Assembly: GCA_035638255.1 (NCBI GenBank)
Contig: DASRAJ010000107.1
Span: 62,001 to 126,000, forward strand
DNA length: 64,000 nucleotides
Direction of reading: 5' to 3'
Source: DASRAJ01 sp035638255
GTDB lineage: Bacteria > Bacteroidota > Bacteroidia > Chitinophagales > UBA10324
Below are positions 38,101 through 45,731 of this stretch, piece after piece. Under the pieces are notes generated by a model. It did not search any database and was not told where the DNA came from. It saw only the letters and a program-made list of their open reading frames with translations. The translations under genes and the position numbers were made by a program. The first letter of the stretch is position 1, and the number at the start of each line of letters is the position of its first letter.

Positions 38101-40179
38101 GTTGTAGTCAATAAAAACTCTGACGTTCTCATAGTTTGTCGTCCCTGTTGTGACCTGAATTGGTACAGGATCACCTGCAGTGATAACCGTAGAATTCGAA
38201 CAAGTGAAATCCTTATATCCTTCAGACGCATTACCCGATACATTGTCAATGGTCCCAAACTGCACATGGGTGATTCCAAATCCGCAGCAATAGCTTATCG
38301 TAGAAGGTGAACAGGAAGCAGCAACCGGTCCGCCGCCATTGGTAACAGAAATAAATCCCTGCATCGTGAGCGTATCGGAATTTCCGCAAAGAGCAACTCC
38401 ATTTGCTATCAGCGTTACATCATACACACCTGCGCTGGTATAGCTGTGAGTTGGATTTAAGTCGGCAGAAGTGTCCCCGTCGCCAAAATCCCAATGAAAG
38501 CTCGTGCCATTGATACTGTTGTTGTCGAATGAAACGCTTGCGGGAAGAATACACAAGTAGTTGCTCGGTACACTGAATGATGCAACAACAGCATCAGCAA
38601 AAATACCGCCCACTCCAACTGCATACCATGCGTTTGTCGTTTGTATCACCTGGTCAGAACAGTTGCCAAACAAGTCAATTGCAGATTGTATTGCGTAGTA
38701 GCGCGCGTCGGCATAAGTTGCATCAGCAGTAAGGTAATAGGCATTGGTACGGTATGCAATCGCAGTTGCATCATCAAAACCAATCGGAAGAACAGTGTAC
38801 GCATCTCCCAGATCATTCACATCAGAGCCACCTTCCACCAGGAGATAATACCAGTAATTCAATATGCCGCTGAGCACGTGAGGGTCGCCATACCCACTCC
38901 AGAAATCTCCACCATAAGTATCGGGACAATTATACTGTTTACAATCTGCCATGTTTCGAAATGGTGTTCCCCCAAAATGACCCGAGACAAGCCAAGTAGC
39001 GGTCGTGGGATTGTTCTCCCAGTCAATTGCTTGTCCAAATACATCGCTGAACCCCTCATTGAGTCCGCCGGATTCACCCGAATACACTAATGCCGAATGC
39101 ATTTGGGTTACTCCATGTGTGAATTCATGTCCGACGATCATCACATCAGTGAGTGGACTGTAAGTATAGTTATCACCATCACCGAAGTGCGCTTCGCCTC
39201 CGGTCCAAAAGGCATTTACATAAAGTCCATCATGAGCGTACGCAACAAGATTAAATCCTGACCCATCCAATCCATTCTGACCAAAATGATTCCAGTAATA
39301 GTCATAGGTTGCCTCAGCACCGAAGTGGCAGTCAACAGGTACAGGATCAGAGTCCCAGATATTATCCGTGTCGTAACAGTCAGTAGTTCCGTATGGTCCG
39401 TTGTAAGTTATTACCCCATTCCCGCGAGTGACATCGTGGAGGCGAAAGGAAGTGGGATTGATGCTGTCAGTAACGATCGCTCTTGTTCCGCTGTATTGAG
39501 TGGAAGCAGTTCCATGAGCAACATCGGTACAAATGCGATTGTCTGACTTGATCAGCTTACCGGTATTTGCATCCATAAAATACCATTGCCGGCTCAGTGG
39601 ACTTGAAGCATACACGTCGCAGCGATAAGCAAGATGATAGGTTCCTTCATAAGGAAGAATTATGAGCTCATTGTTGCTGATGTCTTCCTTCTCATGCTGA
39701 TAAACATCTGCATGCACATAGTCGAGGGCGGCCTGGTAGGCTTGTGCCGGGCTTAGTTTCGCTTTTGTTGGAAGATTAATGTTAGCATACCACTCTCCAT
39801 TCGCTGAAACTATTTTTCCTTCAAGCGTATGCACATAATACACTCCATACTGCACAGAGATATTCTTGTAAGTTTCCTGGTAGCGAAAATGAGTGTAGCC
39901 AATGTTGTCGCTTTCCGTTTTGTAAAGCTTTACGTTTTCACCTTGCTTCAGAGAAAGTGCGGTTCTTAGCCACGACCCATTTTCTGATGCAGCAATAAAA
40001 TTTGCCGGAGCGAGGTGAATGAAGGACACCGTATTCCGGCTGTCATTGATTGCAACTTTATCACAACCCCTGACAAGTTGCGCCGCTTCGCTTCCTGTAA
40101 GAATCTTGTTTTGTGAATTTGAGAAGTTGGCAATTAAAATACTTATGACTGTTATAAGGAGTAGTTTGATAGAGCGCAT
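35149..40179 (-). CDS. Giant secreted M4 (thermolysin-like) metalloprotease with PKD, GEVED, CUB and Rossmann-like domains, T9SS
   Basis: 1676 residues. A signal peptide (MRSIKLLLITVISILIANFS) is followed by an FTP-type propeptide (about 60-190) and a thermolysin-fold protease (about 220-530). The protease has VGHEFTHGVT (zinc HExxH, about residue 351) and GGLNEGFSDVFG (third zinc ligand Glu, about 373). Then come PKD (530-593), GEVED (616-766), PKD (776-833), CUB-like (853-970, YIYVYDG) and PKD (973-1036). An immunoglobulin-like stretch follows, split around a Rossmann/GATase1-like region (about 1096-1296, VFLMTDPMYG, GGAVVFCGTYG). PKD (1363-1430), a second GEVED (1433-1583) and a T9SS signal (about 1593-1676) end it. 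It should digest extracellular protein; the accessory domains probably bind substrate. It converges on aspS. Confidence 0.9.
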   Translation of the reverse strand: MRSIKLLLITVISILIANFSNSQNKILTGSEAAQLVRGCDKVAINDSRNTVSFIHLAPANFIAASENGSWLRTALSLKQGENVKLYKTESDNIGYTHFRYQETYKNISVQYGVYYVHTLEGKIVSANGEWYANINLPTKAKLSPAQAYQAALDYVHADVYQHEKEDISNNELIILPYEGTYHLAYRCDVYASSPLSRQWYFMDANTGKLIKSDNRICTDVAHGTASTQYSGTRAIVTDSINPTSFRLHDVTRGNGVITYNGPYGTTDCYDTDNIWDSDPVPVDCHFGAEATYDYYWNHFGQNGLDGSGFNLVAYAHDGLYVNAFWTGGEAHFGDGDNYTYSPLTDVMIVGHEFTHGVTQMHSALVYSGESGGLNEGFSDVFGQAIDWENNPTTATWLVSGHFGGTPFRNMADCKQYNCPDTYGGDFWSGYGDPHVLSGILNYWYYLLVEGGSDVNDLGDAYTVLPIGFDDATAIAYRTNAYYLTADATYADARYYAIQSAIDLFGNCSDQVIQTTNAWYAVGVGGIFADAVVASFSVPSNYLCILPASVSFDNNSINGTSFHWDFGDGDTSADLNPTHSYTSAGVYDVTLIANGVALCGNSDTLTMQGFISVTNGGGPVAASCSPSTISYCCGFGITHVQFGTIDNVSGNASEGYKDFTCSNSTVITAGDPVPIQVTTGTTNYENVRVFIDYNNDGDFNINDESVYSSTNHLLNHTGIVYTPVTATLDSPLRMRVIDETSNYSITSSCYNPQQGQGEDYTVQFVANTQPPVADFIADYTTVNVGFPISFSDLTIHAPTSWSWSLPGGNPSSSTSQNPVVSYSATGIYEVQLLASNSFGSDSILKTAYINVVSSVSMCSATSTTAPSGIIFDSGGPTGNYQDGEYCSFLISPSCADTITLSFIEFNTDPGDYIYVYDGTSYFDQLILYASGNSLPAAVKATSGNMFIYWYSNYSVNSSGYGAAWSTTIFNTPAPIADFSIDNTTPPLNVNAQFTDLTTNSPVAWSWDFGDGFSSTVQNPAHAFSTAGVHYVTLIAFSCTSSDTIMKPLTVQEAPAYSSSPDSINVIMSCGSTVTIPVIITNSGTGDLVFTVNGGNDSLKVLALTYGADLYYTYPNTLAAINQYFTSYTLSTINTTDPSALQSALQGKDVFLMTDPMYGTSSVYAGFASVLQDFVNAGGAVVFCGTYGTQTDCITNTGLFDGSYYGSASGSIVSVVNGNHPITSGVVSSFYGPYFTYVMNITNGDNNTLVDYYGNDVVSYRNIGSGEAVFIAFDYYYYDLNASQIIGNTFNWLKSLAGANWITVSPDSAGLISGDTIITYITISSENLNDGIYTTQLVVGTNDPLHPLDTIPVTLTVQGAPCPAFTSSVQDCNGTVCFTDAGLSAASWQWNFGDGNTSSDQNPCHTYAAAGTYTVKLLVCNAYGCDSITEAVSVLNVGGPIAAACSPGTSFYCCGMGITNVIFNTINHSSADGSAGYEDFSCDYQTEVTISNQYTLYVTTGTYYLENSRAWIDWNNDGSFTDDELVMISNNVLTNHSATFTVPATAVANTPLRMRIGSDYYYYVPSSCTNASYGQFEDYTVTVLLPTVIGEEAVINSMSILPNPFNTETTIVLDLSSSSPVSLTCYDVTGRIVMTLADDVTLSKGRHLFIFSPVEAGVYFVEMKTDESAIVRKVLKVK

Positions 40180-40339
40180 ACGCTGAAGTTTTGTTTGAAA
40201 AATTATTTATTGAGGTATCAAATCTAACTTAATCCAACCATGCGTCACCTTAATTCTTTTTTTGATGAGAAACTTTCCAGCACTCACTGTAGCTCTTGCA
40301 GCTCAAATAGGCGGCGTAACGATCCGGCATTCAAAACCT

Positions 40340-41428
40340 CTACTGCAATACATGCACGTTCGCTGATACAAAATACTTCACTCCAATAACCGATAAGATC
40401 AGGTACTCCGCAATGAAAAAACGATCATCTAAACCCGGATATAAGAGATAATGAAAGATGATGTAAAGAAGGAGCAGCAGCACAATCCAAACATCCCTAT
40501 TGGTTTTCCAATTCTGTAGGGAATGCGCCATGAACCCCATAAAAGCAATGGCAATGAAAATAGTGACATGAGAATACCGAAGCTGCAGGAGAATTTCGGC
40601 AAGCTTTCTGAAATAATTTTCAGCGGTGTTTGACGTCGCATCTCCCCAGTTGTAATATTCGATAGCATTTGCTCCGAAGTTGCCGGTGAAAAAAGAAATC
40701 GTCGCAGCCATTACCATCACCAACGCAGAATAAGTGTAGGCAGTCACGCGCGAAATCTGACCTTCCTGATTAATCGGAATCATCATAAAAGCAATCATCA
40801 TGATGGCTAATAGGGCCAAATCAAGCCGGACTAAAGTAGCGACCAGCATGAGGACAAGAGCTACAATGCTTTTCTTTTTCCCGATCATAAAATAGAAAGC
40901 TGAAAAAACAAAGAGGGCTGCAAAAGCATCGGCAGTAGAATATCTTGCTGCAACCCAGAATGGCGGTGACAACATTATTAATGATGCGATGATGGTGGCA
41001 TACGGCGGGGATAAATATTTTCTGAGCCAGAAAAAAAATAACAGGCCCATACACAGCAAGGATGCGAGAGAGGGGATCAAGGTCGCCATGACAAGCGGAA
41101 TTCCCGCCCGGTACAGGATGAAGACAAAAAAAACATAGAGTGGTTTTATCCAGTACAATTTCAATCGTGTGTGAAAAAATGATGCATCAGAAAAATTTTT
41201 CTGCCGGTATTCATTCAATTGCGTGAGCGTCACGAAATCTTTTGCAGGCAGTTCAAGCTGTGCAGCCCGATAAGTTTTTGTGTGAATGGAATCAATATTT
41301 TTTTCTTCCATTGAAATCACGCAGCCCATATTACCAAGCATATCCCAGTTGTAATAGGGTCGCAGATAGCAAACCACAATTTGTGACGACAGGAGTAAAA
41401 CATAAAATAATGTCCAGGGTGATTTCAT
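40340..41428 (-). CDS. GT-C-like polytopic membrane protein
   Basis: 362 residues with eight to nine hydrophobic helices. The first helix is followed by YYNWDMLGNM, an acidic residue in the first extracytoplasmic loop as in GT-C glycosyltransferases. Later ARYSTADAFAALFVFSAFY and RLDLALLAIMMI resemble the membrane core of that superfamily. Full-length GT39/GT83 enzymes are longer (about 500 residues), so this is a short member or a relative without the C-terminal domain. Donor and acceptor are unknown. It stands alone, divergent from the M28 peptidase gene 135 bases away. Confidence 0.62.
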   Translation of the reverse strand: MKSPWTLFYVLLLSSQIVVCYLRPYYNWDMLGNMGCVISMEEKNIDSIHTKTYRAAQLELPAKDFVTLTQLNEYRQKNFSDASFFHTRLKLYWIKPLYVFFVFILYRAGIPLVMATLIPSLASLLCMGLLFFFWLRKYLSPPYATIIASLIMLSPPFWVAARYSTADAFAALFVFSAFYFMIGKKKSIVALVLMLVATLVRLDLALLAIMMIAFMMIPINQEGQISRVTAYTYSALVMVMAATISFFTGNFGANAIEYYNWGDATSNTAENYFRKLAEILLQLRYSHVTIFIAIAFMGFMAHSLQNWKTNRDVWIVLLLLLYIIFHYLLYPGLDDRFFIAEYLILSVIGVKYFVSANVHVLQ

Positions 41429-41563
41429 AATGCAACCGAAAGGTAATAATGTTCATCTCAGGAAATCATTGTTGGCAGGTAGCAAACCCTGTCAAAAGTT
41501 TTTGAGTTTTGGAAAAGGTGATAGCACCAATTCCTACATTTACAATCACACAAACTGTTACGC

Positions 41564-42952
41564 ATGCGAAATTTTTTTCTTCTCCTGACGGCTATTCTTT
41601 CATGTCTCAGAAATGAGTCCTTCGGACAAGTTTCTTTTTCTCAAAAAAGCGACTCGCTCACATTCCGCCACATCTTCGATTTTGCTCTCACAAAATCACA
41701 ATGCTTTGAAACACTCACTGACCTCACCTCCATCGGGGGGCGATTAACTGCATCGCCTCAAGCAGCACAGGCAGTTGATTTTATGAAAAAGATTTTAAAT
41801 CAAAATATGTTCGACAGTGTCTGGCTCCAGCCGTGTTACGTTCCGCATTGGGTGCGTGGTGACAAAGAAGTTGCGTATGCAGAATCAAAAGGCGTGAAGA
41901 CAAACCTTTCCATTACCGCTCTTGGAAATTCTTCCGGTACAGGAACAGGTGGAATTTCTGCGCAGGTAATTGAAATAAAAAATTTCAGAGAACTTGATTC
42001 ACTCGGTGAAAAAAATATAAAGGGCAAAATCGTTTTCTACAATCATCCTTTCGATGAAAGCTTTATTGATCAGTTCCGTGCGTATGGTGAAGCGGTTGGG
42101 TATCGCTGGGCAGGTCCGTCGCGGGCAGCGAAATATGGCGCGATCGGAACAGTAGTTCGCTCGATGACTTCTGCCCACGATGATTACCCGCACACGGGCG
42201 CAATGGGTTACAATGACTCCTTTCCTAAGATTCCCTGCTGCGCCGTGAGTATCATCGGCGCAGAAAAATTGATTGAGATGATTCATCATGACCCGAATAC
42301 AAAATTTTATTATCGCTCGACGTGCGAGATGAAAAAAGACAGTGTGCTTTCTTACAACGTGATCGGTGAGTTGCGCGGAACGGAATTTCCGAATCAATTC
42401 ATAACCGTTGGGGGGCATCTTGATTCATGGGAGACAGGAAGAGGCGCACAGGATGATGGAGCCGGAGTAGTCCAGTCGGTGGAGGTGTTGCGCATTTTTA
42501 AGGGACTTGGACTTCGGCCAAAGCACACGATCCGTTGTGTTTGTTTTATGAATGAGGAGAATGGCGGTAAGGGCGGAGCGAAGTATGCTGATGAAGCGAA
42601 GAGAAAAAAAGAAACTCATTTGTTTGCTATTGAAACGGATGCAGGAGGATTTACACCAAAAGGATTCGGGTTCACAGGTGACACAACAGCAATCCGTAAA
42701 ATTCAGTCGTGGAAAAAATTGTTTGAGCCGTACCACATTTATGAACTGAACTTTGGAGGAGGCGGATCCGATATCGAACATCTCGAAGGATTTTGTAAAA
42801 TCCTCTGCGGCCTATCACCCGATTCGCAGCGCTACTTCAACTATCATCATGCTGCATCAGATGTTATCGAAAACGTGAACAAGCGCGAGCTCGAACTTGG
42901 CGCCGCCGCCATGTCCGCCCTGATTTATTTAATTGATGAGTACGGTCTTTGA
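41564..42952 (+). CDS. Secreted M28 family zinc peptidase
   Basis: 462 residues. The signal peptide is MRNFFLLLTAILSCLRNESFGQ. A PA-like inserted domain covers about 130-260. The catalytic domain shows the five-ligand M28 pattern: GGHLDSWE (His, about 284), GAQDDGAG (bridging Asp, about 296), MNEENGGKG (catalytic and ligand Glu, about 330), IETDAGG (Asp, about 356) and NYHHAASDV (His, about 428). Layout and length fit carboxypeptidase Q-like di-zinc aminopeptidases or carboxypeptidases that trim peptides. There is no T9SS domain, so a periplasmic location is likely. It may finish digestion of peptides released by the M4 protease nearby, but that link is inference. Confidence 0.9.
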   Translation: MRNFFLLLTAILSCLRNESFGQVSFSQKSDSLTFRHIFDFALTKSQCFETLTDLTSIGGRLTASPQAAQAVDFMKKILNQNMFDSVWLQPCYVPHWVRGDKEVAYAESKGVKTNLSITALGNSSGTGTGGISAQVIEIKNFRELDSLGEKNIKGKIVFYNHPFDESFIDQFRAYGEAVGYRWAGPSRAAKYGAIGTVVRSMTSAHDDYPHTGAMGYNDSFPKIPCCAVSIIGAEKLIEMIHHDPNTKFYYRSTCEMKKDSVLSYNVIGELRGTEFPNQFITVGGHLDSWETGRGAQDDGAGVVQSVEVLRIFKGLGLRPKHTIRCVCFMNEENGGKGGAKYADEAKRKKETHLFAIETDAGGFTPKGFGFTGDTTAIRKIQSWKKLFEPYHIYELNFGGGGSDIEHLEGFCKILCGLSPDSQRYFNYHHAASDVIENVNKRELELGAAAMSALIYLIDEYGL

Positions 42953-43024
42953 AAAATAGTCTGACAAATGTCTTGCCTCTTCAGTCAAATGTCTTAGATT
43001 TGTAGTAATAAAAGATAATCCCAA

Positions 43025-43462
43025 ATGAAGTCAATAAGAACTAAGCCGACCACGAAGGTGGCGAAGGCAATACCATATTCCGGAGATGAAGAGCGTCTTT
43101 CATTGGTGCACGAAGCATCCTCAGGCGTTTATGCCTCCATGTTTTTTGATCTCGCTTCGTTGTTTCATTTCAAAAAGGAAGAGCTTGCCAATTTGTTTCA
43201 CGTTTCATTAAAGTCACTTATGCGCTACCATGCTTCGAAGCAAAAACTGAATCCGGCACAAAGTGAGCATGTGCTTAAAATGATTTCACTTCACCGTCAC
43301 GGCATGGAAGTTTTTGGTGATGAATATGCACTCCACCGCTGGCTACAAAAGCCCGCCTATGGCCTTGGAAACAAAATTCCGTTCCAGCTCATGAATACTT
43401 CAAGCGGCCTTGACTTAATCATCAATGAATTAAAGCGCATCGAGTGGGGCGATCTTGCATAG
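43025..43462 (+). CDS. Xre/MbcA/ParS-type antitoxin
   Basis: 145 residues. An N-terminal helix-turn-helix region (LFHFKKEELANLFHVSLKSL) resembles the DNA-binding half of Xre-like antitoxins. The C-terminal half is the toxin-binding DUF2384 domain: MEVFGDEYALHRWLQKPAYGL, NKIPFQLMNTSSGLDLII and LKRIEWG. The family neutralises RES-domain toxins and represses its own operon. The RES toxin gene starts 7 bases after the stop, so they form one operon. The basic N-terminus (MKSIRTKPTTKVAKAI) may help DNA binding. Confidence 0.9.
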   Translation: MKSIRTKPTTKVAKAIPYSGDEERLSLVHEASSGVYASMFFDLASLFHFKKEELANLFHVSLKSLMRYHASKQKLNPAQSEHVLKMISLHRHGMEVFGDEYALHRWLQKPAYGLGNKIPFQLMNTSSGLDLIINELKRIEWGDLA

Positions 43463-43469
43463 CGATTCT

Positions 43470-43916
43470 ATGACAGTATTGAGAATCGTGCGTGAGCGAT
43501 GGTCACATGAGCTTCGCGCTTCAGGTAACGAGGCGCGGTGGAATTCCGAAGGCAATTTTATTATTTATACTTCTGCTTCAAGGGCACTCGCCTGCCTTGA
43601 AAATTTTGTTCATCGCAGCGGAGAAAATTCAAAGCAGCTATTTGCTACAATGGTGATAGAAATACCTGCAAAATTGAAGATCGAAGAAATCAAAGTGAAA
43701 GATTTGCCTCATGGCTGGAGTGAGCGAATGAATTTTTCTATCACACGAAAAACAGGAAATGACTGGCTATTGTCATTGTCATCGGCTGTATTAAAAGTCC
43801 CTTCAGCAATTATTCCGGAAGAGTACAATTACCTGATGAATCCTGCTCACAATGATTTCAGGAAAATTAGGGTACTTAGAAGAGAAGTGTTTCGGTTTGA
43901 TGAGAGAATGGCGTGA
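43470..43916 (+). CDS. RES-domain toxin (NAD+ phosphorylase family)
   Basis: 148 residues from the ATG at 43470; a TTG start at 43455 would overlap the antitoxin but gives no extra domain. The RES signatures are in order: GNEARWNSEG (Arg), YTSASRALACLENFVH (Glu), then AVLKVPSAIIPEEYNYLMNP (Ser). Characterised members degrade NAD+ by phosphorolysis or hydrolysis and stop growth unless held by the Xre/MbcA partner. The partner is encoded immediately upstream. All three key positions are present, so it should be active. Confidence 0.9.
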   Translation: MTVLRIVRERWSHELRASGNEARWNSEGNFIIYTSASRALACLENFVHRSGENSKQLFATMVIEIPAKLKIEEIKVKDLPHGWSERMNFSITRKTGNDWLLSLSSAVLKVPSAIIPEEYNYLMNPAHNDFRKIRVLRREVFRFDERMA

Positions 43917-43994
43917 GAAAGTTTATTTCAGAGGTTTCATTTTTTATTGGAGGGTAGATTAATGAAAATGTTTGTATCGTAATTTTATTTTTCA

Positions 43995-45194
43995 ATGAAA
44001 CATTCCGGCACTGCTGATTTGCCTTTGCATTATGGACAGGTTCCAAAATGGCTTGCTCAGCGCATGAGTTTGCTTGGCGGTGCTATTGTTGAATCACTCA
44101 TTATTCAATACGGAAGAAATGAAGTGCTGCGTCGCATGAGTGATCCTTTTTGGTTTCAGTCGCTGGGTTGTGTGATGGGGATGGATTGGCATTCCTCGGG
44201 AATCACCACCTCTGTGATGGGTGCGTTGAAATCTGCGATTAATCCGAAGGCAAAAGAATTGGGATTGTACATCTGCGGAGGACGAGGAAAACATTCGCGA
44301 CAGACTCCGAATGAATTGATGAAGATCGCCGATGATACAGGCCTCGATGGGCATCATCTTGTTCATTGCTCAAAACTTTCTGCGAAGGTTGACAACACCG
44401 CGGTACAGGATGGCTTTCAACTTTATCTGCATTCATTCATGCTCACAGTTGATGGACAGTGGTCAGTGATTCAGCAGGGAATGAATACCGAATCAGGAAT
44501 GGCGCGGCGTTATCACTGGCATTCAGAGCAACTCAAATCATTTGTCGAAGAGCCGCACACATTTGTACTGGGGAAAAATTTAGGATTGATTTTAAACCTC
44601 ACGGATAAAGAGGCCGCGCAGACACGCGATGGAATTGTTCAGGTTGCACAAGAAAATCCTGCACGATCCATTTCCGAAATCCAAAAGCTCATGATGCCGC
44701 GTCATCATGATGTGAGAGAAAAAGACGTAGACATAAAACGATTGGGTGCTATTCTCACTATTGCACAGGAGAAAGAAGTAAATGATTTTGAATCGCTGCT
44801 CTTGTTGAATGGAGTAGGTCCGCGCACATTGCAATCGCTTACACTTGTGAGTGAAGTGATTCATGGAACGCCGTCACGTTTTTCTGATCCTGCACGATTT
44901 TCATTCGCTCATGGAGGAAAGGATGGACACCCGTTTCCTGTGCCGCTCAAAGTGTATGATGAAACGATTGACGTGCTAAGGAAATCGGTCGAGCATGCAA
45001 AACTTGGCATAACAGACAAGCAGGAAGCAATTAAAAACCTTTCGAAGGCTGCTCAACACGCTGAGCAATTTTTCAAACCTGAGAACAGATTGAATGAGCT
45101 GATTGAAAAAGAGAGGAATGATTCGTGGAAGTATGGAGGGCGAACTGTTTTCGGAAAGGCAAAACCGAAACAGAATCAGTTGTCATTGTTTTAA
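43995..45194 (+). CDS. DUF763 protein with C-terminal sliding-clamp-binding motif
   Basis: 399 residues. It opens HSGTADLPLHYGQVPKWL and continues GRNEVLRRMSDPFWFQSLG, the signature of DUF763, a family found in archaea and bacteria and suspected in DNA repair. A helix-hairpin-helix-like stretch (FESLLLLNGVGPRTLQSL) sits near residue 270. The last residues are QNQLSLF. QLSLF is the canonical beta sliding-clamp binding motif, and its terminal position is typical for clamp partners. The family fact is only weak; clamp binding and a DNA transaction role are inferred from the motif. The stop overlaps the opposite-strand cox1 remnant by 4 bases. Confidence 0.85.
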   Translation: MKHSGTADLPLHYGQVPKWLAQRMSLLGGAIVESLIIQYGRNEVLRRMSDPFWFQSLGCVMGMDWHSSGITTSVMGALKSAINPKAKELGLYICGGRGKHSRQTPNELMKIADDTGLDGHHLVHCSKLSAKVDNTAVQDGFQLYLHSFMLTVDGQWSVIQQGMNTESGMARRYHWHSEQLKSFVEEPHTFVLGKNLGLILNLTDKEAAQTRDGIVQVAQENPARSISEIQKLMMPRHHDVREKDVDIKRLGAILTIAQEKEVNDFESLLLLNGVGPRTLQSLTLVSEVIHGTPSRFSDPARFSFAHGGKDGHPFPVPLKVYDETIDVLRKSVEHAKLGITDKQEAIKNLSKAAQHAEQFFKPENRLNELIEKERNDSWKYGGRTVFGKAKPKQNQLSLF

Positions 45195-45691
45195 AGAAGC
45201 GCTGCAAGTTTCCTTCCTTTAAAAATGCTATAAATGAAATTGATGATGAAGAGAATTTGCGCGAAGAACACAAGTATCGCGGCCAGTGTGATAAACTTGT
45301 TGAGATTTCCGAACATGTCGAATGATTGGAATGCATTAAATGAATAATAGCGGCGCGGAACATGGGCAAGGCCGATATAATGTAAAGGCCAGAAAATCAT
45401 GTACGCTCCAATGAAAGTGATCCAGAAATGTATGTAGCCAAGTGTGTTATTCATCATCCTTCCGAACATTTTCGGAAACCACAGGTACACACCGGCAAAC
45501 ATTCCGAAGAACGCTGAAATTCCTATTACGATATGAAAGTGTGCAATCACGAAGTAGGTATCATGAAGAGGGATGTCAAGCGCAGAGTTGCCGAGGTAAA
45601 TTTGGGTGAGAAAACCGAAAATAAAAACCAAGACGCATCCCATGCCGAATAATGTGGCCGGCGTTAGGCGAATATTTTTATGCAGCTTCAT
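45191..45691 (-). pseudogene. Internal fragment of cytochrome c oxidase subunit I
   Basis: The frame encodes residues clearly from CoxA/cox1: LDIPLHDTYFVIAHFHIV (helix X with the His ligands of heme a and a3), WFPKMFGRMMNNTLGYIHFW, and HYIGLAHVPRRYYSF. Helices I-VIII, which carry the CuB histidines and the other heme a ligand, are missing, as is the usual C-terminal tail. The best ATG is at 45691; the open frame runs to 45766 into the cysS end, which is not homologous. At about 166 residues against roughly 550-600 for a full subunit it cannot work as an oxidase. It is a remnant wedged between cysS and the DUF763 gene. Confidence 0.82.
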
Positions 45692-45731
45692 GTAAGGTTT
45701 GTTTTTAACCGGGGAGGATTCAGCAAGGAAA

